A DNA stretch of 64,000 nt, from contig DAMCAP010000011.1 of assembly GCA_032059445.1 (NCBI GenBank), positions 22,609 to 86,608 on the forward strand, in the 5' to 3' direction. The notes under the pieces are model-generated. The model ran no database searches and was not told where the DNA came from. It saw only the letters and a list, made by a program, of their open reading frames with translations. The translations under genes and the position numbers were made by a program. How positions within the stretch are numbered: the stretch's first letter is position 1; every line of letters starts with the position of its first letter. Shown here in pieces: positions 41,861 through 49,626 of this stretch. Source of the DNA: DAMCAP01 sp032059445 (lineage in GTDB: Bacteria > Bacillota > Clostridia > Oscillospirales > Ruminococcaceae).

Positions 41861-43315
41861 TTACTCACTTTGGTTATGTGAATAGAAGGGAAAGCTTAAG
41901 GTAAAATCGGTAAGCCCTTGGTCGCTGCTCACTTGTATCATCGCCTTATGGCGGTCGGCAATCTGCTTTGCTATAGATAGCCCAAGACCGGTACCCGATT
42001 TGTTGTAAGAGCTGTTGGTCTTGCTAAAGCGGTCAAAGATATAGGGTAGCTCCTGCTGCGGGATGGTTTGCCCATTGTTGATTACCGACAGGCGGTAGTT
42101 GCTCCCGCTTTTGCTTAGCCTTAGTGTAAGCATGCTATTGGAGTTACTAAACTTCACAGCATTATCCAGTAAGATCAACAGCAATTGACGTATACGCCCA
42201 TAGTCCCCAAGGATCATACATTCTTCCTCCGGGTAATCAAGGTCTAGGGTGAGCTGCTTTGGAGGGAGCAGCTGGCGGATGGCTCTGGCGGCATCTGTAA
42301 GCACATCACAGAGGTTGAGCTCCTGCATGTCCAGCTTAAAGCGGGGGTCTTGCAGTCGGGAAAGATCCAACAGGTCATTTACCAGCCTCTCTAAATAGCG
42401 GCTTTCACTGAGCATCTGGTCGTAGTAATCCGCTACTTCTAGCGGGTCGGCAATTGTGCCGTCGTTAAGCACCTCCAGTGAGCCTCTTAGCACAGCCACA
42501 GGGGTACGTAATTCGTGCGAAATATTGGCCACAAAATCTTCTTTAAGCTTATCAAGGGCTGCACGCTCTTGGGCGGCTAGTGATAATCTGCCCGCCAGCA
42601 GATCAATGGTCTGTGCTAGCTGCCCGATTTCGTCTTGCTGTGTAACGGAGGTTTGGGCAGTGTAATCTCCATAGGCCAGCTGTAGGGCAGTGGCTTTGAT
42701 GCGGTATAAGGGCTTGGTAAAGTAATAGGTCATATAGGCTGCGGTGGCACCTGCCAGAAGTAGTGCAATAGCAGCACCTGCTACCAAAGCTGATAAGCCC
42801 TGGCGCACTGCATGGTCGATGCCGCTGACAGGGGAATGCAGCAGCACGGCACCCATTACCTGCCCTCCGGCTTGGGTGATGGGAGCGCCTACCGTAAGGG
42901 AGGGTGTATCAAAAAATCCGGAAAACTCCTGGCTGTAGATTACTTCACCCTCAAAGATACGGCGCACCACCTGCTCAGCATTGACTGGCAGGCTGCTATA
43001 AGTGCTGCCGCTCTGACGGTAGCTGAGCAGATTGAGGTCACGGTCTACAATCCAGACATCTGCCATGGCAATATCGTCTAAATATCGGAGATATGCTCCA
43101 TACCCGCCCATCCCATGGGGCATACCCATTTCGCCAGTTAAAAAAGCTGAGAGAGTCTGGGCGATGGAAACAGCCTTTTTTTCCATTTGCGTCTGGTTGA
43201 TGGTAATGGTATGCTGCCGAAACAGCAGCAGATATACCGAGCCCAGCACTATGGTAAAAAACATCAGCACAGCTACAAAGGCAGAGAGCAAGCGCCAAAA
43301 TAATTTGCTTTTCAT
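41861..43315 (-). CDS. Two-component sensor histidine kinase
   Basis: A 484-residue membrane kinase: helix at 8-32, an extracytoplasmic sensor of about 140 residues (includes DVWIVDRDLNLL, a Cache-like strand, and Gly/Met-rich EMGMPHGMGGYGA), helix near 173-197, HAMP, HisKA with phospho-acceptor His267 in ANISHELRTPVAVL, and HATPase_c with N, G1 (DNAVKF) and G2 (GTGLGLSI) boxes. The Met-rich sensor stretch could bind a metal, but this is only a suggestion. Its start overlaps the response regulator stop by 4 bp. Confidence 0.93.
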   Translation of the reverse strand: MKSKLFWRLLSAFVAVLMFFTIVLGSVYLLLFRQHTITINQTQMEKKAVSIAQTLSAFLTGEMGMPHGMGGYGAYLRYLDDIAMADVWIVDRDLNLLSYRQSGSTYSSLPVNAEQVVRRIFEGEVIYSQEFSGFFDTPSLTVGAPITQAGGQVMGAVLLHSPVSGIDHAVRQGLSALVAGAAIALLLAGATAAYMTYYFTKPLYRIKATALQLAYGDYTAQTSVTQQDEIGQLAQTIDLLAGRLSLAAQERAALDKLKEDFVANISHELRTPVAVLRGSLEVLNDGTIADPLEVADYYDQMLSESRYLERLVNDLLDLSRLQDPRFKLDMQELNLCDVLTDAARAIRQLLPPKQLTLDLDYPEEECMILGDYGRIRQLLLILLDNAVKFSNSNSMLTLRLSKSGSNYRLSVINNGQTIPQQELPYIFDRFSKTNSSYNKSGTGLGLSIAKQIADRHKAMIQVSSDQGLTDFTLSFPFYSHNQSE

Positions 43316-43995
43316 GCCAGCACCTCAAATTTATAGCCTACATTTCGGATGGTTTTGATCTCCCACGATGGGTGAGCCACTGCATCAAGCTTAGCACGCA
43401 GCCGCTTCATATGAGAGTCGACGGTGCGTAGATCCCCGTAGTAATCATACCCCCAGAGCAGGTCGAGAAGCATCTCTCGTGTAAAGGCACGGTTTCTACC
43501 CTGTACGAGGGTCCAGAGCATGTCGGTTTCTCGCTTGGTCAGCGAGATGGCTTCTCCCGCCACTGTCACGCTGTAGTCGTTGAGGTTAATGCTGAGGTTG
43601 TCGACGGTTAGGAGCTTTGCAGCTTCACCGGGGCGCTCGATGCGGCGGAGCACCGCCCTTACTCGTGCCATTACCTCAGCGGGAGAAAAAGGCTTCACCA
43701 CATAGTCATCTGCGCCGATATCAAGCCCCATGATTTTTTCAAAGTCTTCTCCACGGGCGGTGATCATAATAACAGGTACATCAGATATTCTGCGGATTTC
43801 TTTGCATACTTCAAACCCGTCGAGCTGTGGCATCATGACATCCAGCAGCACTACCTGCGGGCTGTGGGCGTGAAACAGCTCAAGGGCTTGGTTGCCGTCT
43901 GAGGCTAGCAGGGTGGTAAATCCCTCTTTTTGTGCAGCGCTTTTGAGGATATTTAGCAGTGACTGATTGTCATCTGCAATCAGCATTACAGGCAT
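43312..43995 (-). CDS. OmpR-family response regulator
   Basis: A 227-residue regulator: receiver with acidic pocket DD at 8-9, phospho-acceptor Asp52 in LLDVMMP and Lys in VVKPFS near residue 101, then a Trans_reg_C winged helix (LTKRETDMLWTLVQGRNRAFTREMLLDLLWG, GDLRTVDSHMKRLRAKL, TIRNVGYKF). AGGATGTGATCAA precedes the ATG. It faces a secreted DUF2680-type protein across 176 bp, the likely target of the system. Confidence 0.95.
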   Translation of the reverse strand: MPVMLIADDNQSLLNILKSAAQKEGFTTLLASDGNQALELFHAHSPQVVLLDVMMPQLDGFEVCKEIRRISDVPVIMITARGEDFEKIMGLDIGADDYVVKPFSPAEVMARVRAVLRRIERPGEAAKLLTVDNLSINLNDYSVTVAGEAISLTKRETDMLWTLVQGRNRAFTREMLLDLLWGYDYYGDLRTVDSHMKRLRAKLDAVAHPSWEIKTIRNVGYKFEVLA

Positions 43996-44085
43996 TTGAT
44001 CACATCCTTTACTTTATATTATAAAAATATCATGCTTTTAAGGCAACAGGGTGTCATAACAAAATATATTGCAACTAAAATACCT

Positions 44086-44109
44086 TATGGCTGCCACAAA
44101 GTTGCCATA
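44086..44109. promoter_or_regulatory. Inverted repeat in response-regulator/DUF2680 intergenic region
   Basis: TATGGC (44086-44091) and GCCATA (44104-44109) are perfect inverted half-sites 12 bp apart between the divergent regulator and DUF2680 genes. They could be a regulator binding site; spacing suits a dimer but no motif model was tested. Confidence 0.3.
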
Positions 44110-44171
44110 TGTAAAGCTTAAGATAAAGATGCCGAAGAGAAAGCGGCACATATTTGAAAGGAGAAATTCAC

Positions 44172-44630
44172 ATGAAAAATCTAAAGAAATCCGTTATTGC
44201 CCTAGCAGTCGTTACAGTATTTGCGGCGGCATCCATCACGAGCTTCGCAGCTTCTGCTTACAATAGCCCAGCAGAGGCAGCAGCTGATCTGACAGGCAAG
44301 ACTACAGAGCAGGTAGCCGAGGAGCGTAGCACAGGCAAAACCTACGGTACCATTGCAAACGAAGCAGGCAAGCTAGAGGAGTTTAAGGCTTCGATGCTGG
44401 AAACCAAAAAAGATATCATCAATCGTAGAGTAGCTGAGGGCACGATGACTCAGGAGCAGGCTGATGAGGCAATTGCTGCTATCGAGGAGCGTCAGGCAAC
44501 TTGTGACGGCACAGGCAACGCAGGCGAAAACTGCGGTCTAGGCCTCGGGCTAGGTCGTGGCCAGGGTCAGGGGCGCGGCAGAGGCAACGGCGGTATGAGA
44601 AACGGCGGCTGCTTTACCCAGGGCGCTTAA
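44172..44630 (+). CDS. Secreted DUF2680-like protein
   Basis: A 152-residue exported protein: a signal peptide (KKSVIALAVVTVFAAASITSFA), then two conserved helices, TGKTTEQVAEERSTGKTYGTIANEAGK and a KDIINRRVAEGTMTQEQADEAIAAI segment, and a Gly/Arg/Gln-rich tail with four Cys (ATCDG, ENCG, GGC). The middle matches the DUF2680 (YckD-like) family, secreted helical proteins of unknown role. The start at 44172 follows AAAGGAGAAATTCAC. Divergent from a two-component pair, so probably its regulated output, possibly in envelope or metal stress (inference). Confidence 0.8.
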   Translation: MKNLKKSVIALAVVTVFAAASITSFAASAYNSPAEAAADLTGKTTEQVAEERSTGKTYGTIANEAGKLEEFKASMLETKKDIINRRVAEGTMTQEQADEAIAAIEERQATCDGTGNAGENCGLGLGLGRGQGQGRGRGNGGMRNGGCFTQGA

Positions 44631-44673
44631 CTGTAGCATCTTGTTATAATTAAATATCACTTGCACTTTAAGA

Positions 44674-44704
44674 GGCAGCCACAGTAATTGTGGCTGCTTT
44701 TTTG
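44674..44704 (+). terminator. Intrinsic terminator of DUF2680 gene
   Basis: GCAGCCACA-gtaat-TGTGGCTGC followed by six T. Confidence 0.93.
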
Positions 44705-44744
44705 TGCTGTGCCTAGGCTTATTTATATAATTTTCGAAAATAGC

Positions 44745-44775
44745 TTGACTATCCCCTTGGGTCTTGCCTTATGAT
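44745..44775 (+). promoter_or_regulatory. MerR-type promoter with 19-bp spacer
   Basis: TTGACT (44745-44750), 19-bp spacer, TATGAT (44770-44775). The overlong spacer is the mark of promoters that MerR proteins unwind, and it lies directly before the merR-like gene, suggesting autoregulation. Confidence 0.7.
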
Positions 44776-44793
44776 ATAAGGGAGGTGATAACG

Positions 44794-45678
44794 ATGTTGA
44801 TCAGTGAAGTAAGTAAGCAGACCGGATTAACCAAGAAGTCCATTGGATATTATATAGATCAAGGCTTGATCAGCCCTCTAAGCTTGGGGAATGGCTATAG
44901 GGAGTTTGGCGCATCAGATATAGAGAGCCTCCAAAAGATCGCAGTGCTGCGAAGGCTGGGGCTGGGTGTAGAAGAGATTAAAGCGGTACTGGCAGATCAA
45001 ACGACCCAAGCCCTGCATAAGCTCTCTGCTCAAAAGGCATTGGAGCATAAGCGAGAGCAATTTAAGCTGGTTGCCCTCGAGAAGCTAGGCAATGGTACAA
45101 GTTACGAAGAGGTTGAAAGAGAGCTAAAGGGGCTTAACCAAAGCGCTGCAATCATCGATCGCCTCCTCGATGCCTTCCCCGGGTATTATGGGCGCTATAT
45201 CAGCCTGCATTTTTCACGCTTTTTAAATATGCCCATCACCACCGAGGAGCAGCAGGCTGCCTATAAGCAAGTGGTGGAGTTCCTTGATCATCTTGACTGC
45301 ATGGCTCCTTCACCGGAGCTGGAGGAGCTTTTGCAGGAGAGTGTGAATCAGATCTCTGTGCAGCAAATCGAGGAGCTTCTTACCCAGACCAAGAGGGCAG
45401 TAGAGAGCCCAGAGGTGTTTCTGACAGAGCATAAAGAAACGATTGAAGCGTATTTGCAGTTTCGCCAGTCAGAGGCCTATAAAAGCTCTCCTGCTTACCA
45501 GCTTCGGGAATGGCTCTTGGAGCTTTACAAGGCAAGTGGATATTATGAGCGCTTTATACCTGCAATGCAGCGGCTAAGCCCTTCTTATGCCCAGTATCAT
45601 GTGCTGCTCTCCTTGGCGAATGACCAGTTTCTCGCGCAGTATCCTCAAGCAGGGGAGCAATACAGCGATAAAGAGTAA
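44794..45678 (+). CDS. MerR family transcriptional regulator
   Basis: A 294-residue regulator. The first 75 residues are the MerR winged helix (MLISEVSKQTGLTKKSIGYYIDQGLISPLSLGNGYREFGASDIESLQKIAVLRRLGLGVEEI in pieces), followed by a coiled dimer helix and a 200-residue C-terminal helical domain of unknown ligand. The start at 44794 follows GGGAGGTGATAACG; the upstream in-frame start overlaps the promoter. Its own promoter has a 19-bp spacer, so it probably regulates itself. No effector gene is adjacent. Confidence 0.88.
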   Translation: MLISEVSKQTGLTKKSIGYYIDQGLISPLSLGNGYREFGASDIESLQKIAVLRRLGLGVEEIKAVLADQTTQALHKLSAQKALEHKREQFKLVALEKLGNGTSYEEVERELKGLNQSAAIIDRLLDAFPGYYGRYISLHFSRFLNMPITTEEQQAAYKQVVEFLDHLDCMAPSPELEELLQESVNQISVQQIEELLTQTKRAVESPEVFLTEHKETIEAYLQFRQSEAYKSSPAYQLREWLLELYKASGYYERFIPAMQRLSPSYAQYHVLLSLANDQFLAQYPQAGEQYSDKE

Positions 45679-45721
45679 GTCTGGGGTTATTTTATCCCCA
45701 ACATGATTTCGTATAAAAAAC

Positions 45722-45757
45722 AAAGGCAGGAGCTCTTAATCAAAGCTCTTGCCTTTT
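45722..45757. terminator. Bidirectional terminator between merR-like and acetyltransferase genes
   Basis: AAAGGCA-g-GAGCT...AGCTC-t-TGCCTTTT. The stem overlaps the last codons of the convergent acetyltransferase gene. Confidence 0.8.
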
Positions 45758-46285
45758 ATTGTTGCTATGCTGATTTTTGATCTCATAGGATGGATGGTAT
45801 AAGCCTGTAGGCTCATAATAATAGTCCCCCACATAGCGAAAGCCTAAATGGGTCAGAAGCTTCTGGGAGCTAGTATTTTGGGGATGATGGCCTGCAAAGA
45901 GTCTATCAGCCTTGAGCTTGGTAAACCCATAATCAACCACTGCTTGAGCCGCCTCAAACCCGTAGCCCATCTTCCAGTATTTTTTTCGCAGATGGAAGCC
46001 AATTTCGTATGTATTTCGTATCGGAGTAAAGGGGCGCAACCCACAGCATCCGATTAACTCACCGGTCAGTTTCTCAAATATAGGCCAATATTGCACATGA
46101 AATTGATGATAGGTACGAACCTCTTGCTCCAATCGGTTGACAATCTCTGCCTGAGAAAATACACCTATTGCACAGATATATCTGGTGACATCGGGCTCTC
46201 CCCATAGCTGCATAGCCAAATCTAGGTCTTCTGCCGTCCATATAGAAAACCCGATACGCTCTGTATCCAAAAAATACTCTCTCAT
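45740..46285 (-). CDS. GNAT family acetyltransferase (RimJ/RimL-like)
   Basis: A 181-residue acetyltransferase of the RimJ/RimL type. It has ETERIGFSIWTAEDL-like start (here LDTERIGFSIWTAED), WPIFEKLTGELIGCCGLRPF as the strand before the acetyl-CoA site, and EIGFHLRKKYWKMGYGFEAAQAVVDYGF, which contains the pyrophosphate loop. HHPQNTSSQKLLTHLGF completes the fold. The start at 46285 is chosen for AGGATGAACATC upstream. Substrate is unknown; it may acetylate an amino terminus or small molecule. Confidence 0.88.
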   Translation of the reverse strand: MREYFLDTERIGFSIWTAEDLDLAMQLWGEPDVTRYICAIGVFSQAEIVNRLEQEVRTYHQFHVQYWPIFEKLTGELIGCCGLRPFTPIRNTYEIGFHLRKKYWKMGYGFEAAQAVVDYGFTKLKADRLFAGHHPQNTSSQKLLTHLGFRYVGDYYYEPTGLYHPSYEIKNQHSNNKRQEL

Positions 46286-46322
46286 GATGTTCATCCTATA
46301 GCTTGTCTGTTTGGTGGATAAC

Positions 46323-46380
46323 GGTACATAAGACTAGCACCCTCGATGGCTGAGGAAGCTTAGGAGGGTGCTATAGTACC
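46323..46380. other. Nested inverted repeat
   Basis: TAGCACCCTC (46335-46344) pairs perfectly with GAGGGTGCTA (46364-46373), inside a wider GGTAC/GTACC pair (46323-46327 and 46376-46380). No T-run follows on either strand. It lies between the 59-residue gene and the acetyltransferase. Confidence 0.45.
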
Positions 46381-46413
46381 GACGATCTGCCTTGCCGAAG
46401 TGGACGAGGCGCC

Positions 46414-46593
46414 TTATTTGGTCAAGTCTTTCCACTCTTGATCTTCTTCAAAGCGCTGCTTGACTTGTTGCCTAGCCCACTTCTCTAGCTCAGCAATGTT
46501 GATTTTTCGATTGATATTTCCCATCATGCCGAAATTTGACCACATCATCGTAAACAAATCCAGCATCCAAGGGAACCTCTTTTGCTTGCCCAT
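46414..46593 (-). CDS. Small hypothetical protein (59 residues)
   Basis: A 59-codon ORF starting MGKQKRFPWMLDLFTMMWSN and ending EDQEWKDLTK. CCGAAAGGAGCCGAT gives an excellent ribosome site 5-6 bases before the ATG. The peptide has an aromatic/Met-rich front half (LDLFTMMWSNFGMMG) that may touch the membrane, and a charged amphipathic helix (AELEKWARQQVKQRFEED) behind it. I do not recognise a family. Codon use and the ribosome site favour a real gene. Confidence 0.6.
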   Translation of the reverse strand: MGKQKRFPWMLDLFTMMWSNFGMMGNINRKINIAELEKWARQQVKQRFEEDQEWKDLTK

Positions 46594-46691
46594 ATCGGCT
46601 CCTTTCGGTTTTGCGGTTTATACGGTGCATTTAACCAGAAAGTAAAGTCAATCAAGCCGCAGAAAGGGGTTAATTCTATTATGCAAATCTA

Positions 46692-47162
46692 CTAGTCGAC
46701 AAGAATTTTTTTGATGACCTGGGGAGTCTTAGGCTTATCGCCAAAGCCGGTCTTGGTATCTGCGATGGCATCCACTACGTCCATACCCTCTACCACCTTG
46801 CCAAAGGCAGCATACTGACCGTCAAGATGAGGAGCATCTTGATGCATGATAAAGAACTGGGAGCCGGCAGAGTCGGGGCGCTGGGATCTTGCCATGGAGA
46901 TTACTCCTCTGTGGTGCTTGATGCTGTTGGGTACTCCGTTGGATTGAAACTCACCCTTGATCTGATAACCGGGGCCACCCATGCCGCTACCCTCGGGGCA
47001 GCCGCCTTGTATCATAAAGCCCTTGATTACTCGGTGAAAGATCAGCCCATCATAAAAGCCCTCTTTTGCAAGCTTCTCAAAGTTTGCTACAGTGATGGGG
47101 GCTATATCTGGGTAGAGCTCCAGCTTGATTTCTTTGTTATCCTCCATGATGATGGTTACCAT
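46692..47162 (-). CDS. Peptidyl-prolyl cis-trans isomerase (cyclophilin)
   Basis: A 156-residue cytosolic cyclophilin that isomerises Xaa-Pro bonds. It has all core blocks: LYPDIAPITVANFEKLAKEGFYDGLIFHRVIKGFMIQGG, GVISMARSQRPDSAGSQFFIMH with the catalytic Arg region, and YAAFGKVVEGMDVVDAI. No signal peptide is present. GGAGGAAATAAATCA precedes the ATG. It is 53 bp after the YbaK gene on the same strand. Confidence 0.97.
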   Translation of the reverse strand: MVTIIMEDNKEIKLELYPDIAPITVANFEKLAKEGFYDGLIFHRVIKGFMIQGGCPEGSGMGGPGYQIKGEFQSNGVPNSIKHHRGVISMARSQRPDSAGSQFFIMHQDAPHLDGQYAAFGKVVEGMDVVDAIADTKTGFGDKPKTPQVIKKILVD

Positions 47163-47215
47163 TGATTTATTTCCTCCTAAAATATATTACAGCGGGATTT
47201 TGCCGCTAGTGGGTC

Positions 47216-47686
47216 TTATGAGATGTCGCAAAAGCTTCCATTTACAATTTTGCAGAGCTCCTGGGGATCAAGCTCGATCTGCCAGCCGATTTTGCCTGCG
47301 CTTACCACCATGGTATCGAGGAGGGTGGCGGTTTCGTCGATGACAGTGGTGTAGGGTTTCTTCATGCCGACAGGGGAGCAGCCACCCTTGACATAGCCGG
47401 TCAAAGGGGTAATATCGCTGACCTTGACCATCTCCACCGACCGCTCACCTACGGCTTTGGCGGCGGCTTTGAGGTTTAGCTCACTTGCCACAGGCACTAC
47501 AAATACATAGATGCCTGCACTGCCCTTAGTCACCAAGGTTTTAAACACCTCATCGGTAGATTTGCCGATCTTGGCAGCTACCGATATACCGTCAATCGCT
47601 CCGTCGTCTGGGTCGTAGCTATGAATGTGGTAGGGGATGTTTTCTTTTTCTAAGAGGCGCATGGCATTAGTCTTGACTTCCTTCAT
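47216..47686 (-). CDS. ybaK: Cys-tRNA(Pro) deacylase YbaK/EbsC
   Basis: A 156-residue trans-editing enzyme that removes Cys misloaded on tRNA-Pro. It starts KTNAMRLLEKENIPYHIHSYD, keeps the FKTLVTKGSAG strand with the key Lys, ASELNLKAAAKAVGERSVEM, and the GYVKGGCSPVGMKKPYTTVID block of YbaK proteins. The start overlaps the HD-domain gene by 20 bp; GGAAGG lies upstream. Length is standard. Confidence 0.93.
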   Translation of the reverse strand: MKEVKTNAMRLLEKENIPYHIHSYDPDDGAIDGISVAAKIGKSTDEVFKTLVTKGSAGIYVFVVPVASELNLKAAAKAVGERSVEMVKVSDITPLTGYVKGGCSPVGMKKPYTTVIDETATLLDTMVVSAGKIGWQIELDPQELCKIVNGSFCDIS

Positions 47687-48233
47687 TGTGACAAACCTTC
47701 CTGTGCAGCTCGGTAAAATGCTGCATAAAATTCTCTCTTACTGCTGCGAAGGGGAGCTCCGAAAGGTCATGCTCCAAAAGCGGTTGCTCATTGCTGTAAC
47801 CAAGGCGGATGCCCCGCAGCTTCTCAAACTCCAGCTCTAGCATACAGTCATCCACCACGCCGATCTGCCGCCACTCCTCAGGGCTAAGGTCGGTGATGCC
47901 AAAGGCCTTCATGATGACACCCATCAGCTCCAGCTCCGCAGCCTTATACTCCGGTAGCCGCAGCTTTACGGGCCGGGTGATGTCAGACATATAGCATTCG
48001 GTGGCATCGTGTAGCAGGCAGGCTAGCTGCAATCGAAGGCTGTAGCCACGGGCTCTACCCTCTAGCATGGTGTTGATGCTGTGCTGTGCTACCGAAAAAA
48101 ACGTAGCGATATGCCCGTTTGCTCTGCACAAGAGGCTAAGAGAATGACAGATATCCTTAATATCAATCTCTTCTATTTTAGGTGAAAAGGGGTCGATGTA
48201 AACATTGTTGTAGGTCAGAATTGGAGAATGAAT
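47667..48233 (-). CDS. HD-domain hydrolase (YfbR-like), non-canonical start
   Basis: An HD phosphohydrolase whose metal residues are His in AQHSIN, HD in LLHDATECYMSD and a later Asp in VVDDCMLE. It resembles YfbR-type 5'-nucleotidases. The reading frame is homologous well upstream of the first TTG: NNVYIDPFSPKIEEIDIKDICHSLSLLCRANGHI looks like the normal N-terminus. No ATG, GTG or TTG is available between there and an in-frame stop; an ATT at 48233 lies 5 bases after GAGGTGA and would give 188 residues, and a CTG at 48218 is another option. The 14-bp gap to rmuC suggests coupled translation. Confidence 0.8.
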   Translation of the reverse strand: MHSPILTYNNVYIDPFSPKIEEIDIKDICHSLSLLCRANGHIATFFSVAQHSINTMLEGRARGYSLRLQLACLLHDATECYMSDITRPVKLRLPEYKAAELELMGVIMKAFGITDLSPEEWRQIGVVDDCMLELEFEKLRGIRLGYSNEQPLLEHDLSELPFAAVRENFMQHFTELHRKVCHNEGSQD

Positions 48234-48246
48234 AAAATCACCTCAT

Positions 48247-49602
48247 TTATTGCTCAGATTCGATCAGTAGCGCGGGATCTTCCGAAATATTTTCTTCCAG
48301 CAGCTCTACGGTACTAAGCTTACGCACGATGGCGCGTGTCCTAGTACCGATTAATGCATCCAGATCTTCATTTGCTTTTTTAATGCGGCTCTGGGCAGAT
48401 TCCAGCACAGTGCCAAACTTGGCAAACTCACTTTTTACGCCGCTAAGCACCTGCCAGACCTCGGAGGAACGCTTCTGGATGGCAAGGGTGCGAAAGCCCA
48501 TCTGTAAGGAGTTGAGGAGGGCTGCCATGGTGGTGGGGCCTGCGATGTTGATCTTGTACTCCCGTTGCAGCAGCTCCACCAACCCCCGCCTGACCACCTC
48601 CGCATACAGCCCCTCGATGGGGAGGAACATAATCGCGAAATCGGTGGTAAAGGGCGGCTCGATATACTTCTCACGGATGCTCTTGGCCTCTGTCTTGATG
48701 GTTTTTTCCAGCTCTTTATAGGCAGCTGTCACCAGATCAGGGTTACCAATATCATATGCATCCAGCAGCTTGCTGTAGGTATCCATAGGAAATTTTGAGT
48801 CGATGGGCAGGAAGACACTGTTTTGCCCGTCACCGGGCAGCACCACCGCAAATTCCACAGGGTTGCGGGTATTGGGGCGTGTTACCACGTTGGTTTTGTA
48901 TTGATCTTGGGTAAGGATCTGCTCTAAGATCGCTCCCAGCTGTATTTCACCCAGCGTGCCTCTGGTTTTTACGTTTGATAGTACCTTTTTGAGGTCGCCT
49001 ACGCCGCTGGCAAGGTTTTGCATTTCGCCCAGCCCCTTATGCACCTGCTCTAGTTGCTGAGTCACCAGAGTAAAGGACTGAGTTAGGCGGTCATTGAGGG
49101 TTTTTTGCAGTTTTTCGTCAACTGTCTGGCGCATTTGATCCAGCTTATTGCTGTTGTCTTCCTGTAGGGCAACCAGGCGCTTTTCTACGGTAGTTCTCAT
49201 CCCCTCCAAGCGCTGCTCTGACTGCTGGGAGAAGCTCTCTACACGGTTTTCGATTCGCTTCATCTGCTCGCTCACCGTGTGCTCTAGGTTTTGCCCCCGC
49301 AGAGTAAACTGTTGATTGAGCTCCTCTAGGCGCTTATCTTGTATCTGGCTGAGCGCCTGCTGGGAGCCGATCAGCGACCTGCCTAGTGTCGAGATACTCT
49401 CCTGAGTATAGCTGCTAAGCTCTTGCTTTGTCTGGCTTAGTAGATGATTTAGCTCGAAGCGCAGCTTGTCGTTGGCGTTTTGCAGGGCAAAAAGCAGCTT
49501 TTCCTGCTGCTTGGTGAGGATGGACTTTACGAGGATGGCCGTGACTGCACAGCTAATCAGGCTGGCGGCGACGATGATTAACGCCAGTGTGCTTATATCC
49601 AT
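48247..49602 (-). CDS. rmuC: RmuC family DNA recombination protein
   Basis: A 451-residue protein: an N-terminal membrane helix (TLALIIVAASLISCAVTAILV), about 170 residues of coiled coil, then the RmuC nuclease-like core starting LSNVKTRGTLGEIQLGAILEQIL and containing LPIDSKFPMDTYSKLLDAY with the conserved DSKFP motif, plus FTTDFAIMFLPIEGLYAEV. RmuC limits DNA inversions and may be an endonuclease that trims structures. AAAGGAGCAACT precedes the ATG. It starts 24 bp after the DUF3307 gene stop. Confidence 0.95.
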   Translation of the reverse strand: MDISTLALIIVAASLISCAVTAILVKSILTKQQEKLLFALQNANDKLRFELNHLLSQTKQELSSYTQESISTLGRSLIGSQQALSQIQDKRLEELNQQFTLRGQNLEHTVSEQMKRIENRVESFSQQSEQRLEGMRTTVEKRLVALQEDNSNKLDQMRQTVDEKLQKTLNDRLTQSFTLVTQQLEQVHKGLGEMQNLASGVGDLKKVLSNVKTRGTLGEIQLGAILEQILTQDQYKTNVVTRPNTRNPVEFAVVLPGDGQNSVFLPIDSKFPMDTYSKLLDAYDIGNPDLVTAAYKELEKTIKTEAKSIREKYIEPPFTTDFAIMFLPIEGLYAEVVRRGLVELLQREYKINIAGPTTMAALLNSLQMGFRTLAIQKRSSEVWQVLSGVKSEFAKFGTVLESAQSRIKKANEDLDALIGTRTRAIVRKLSTVELLEENISEDPALLIESEQ

Positions 49603-49626
49603 AGTTGCTCCTTTGCTGGTAGTATG

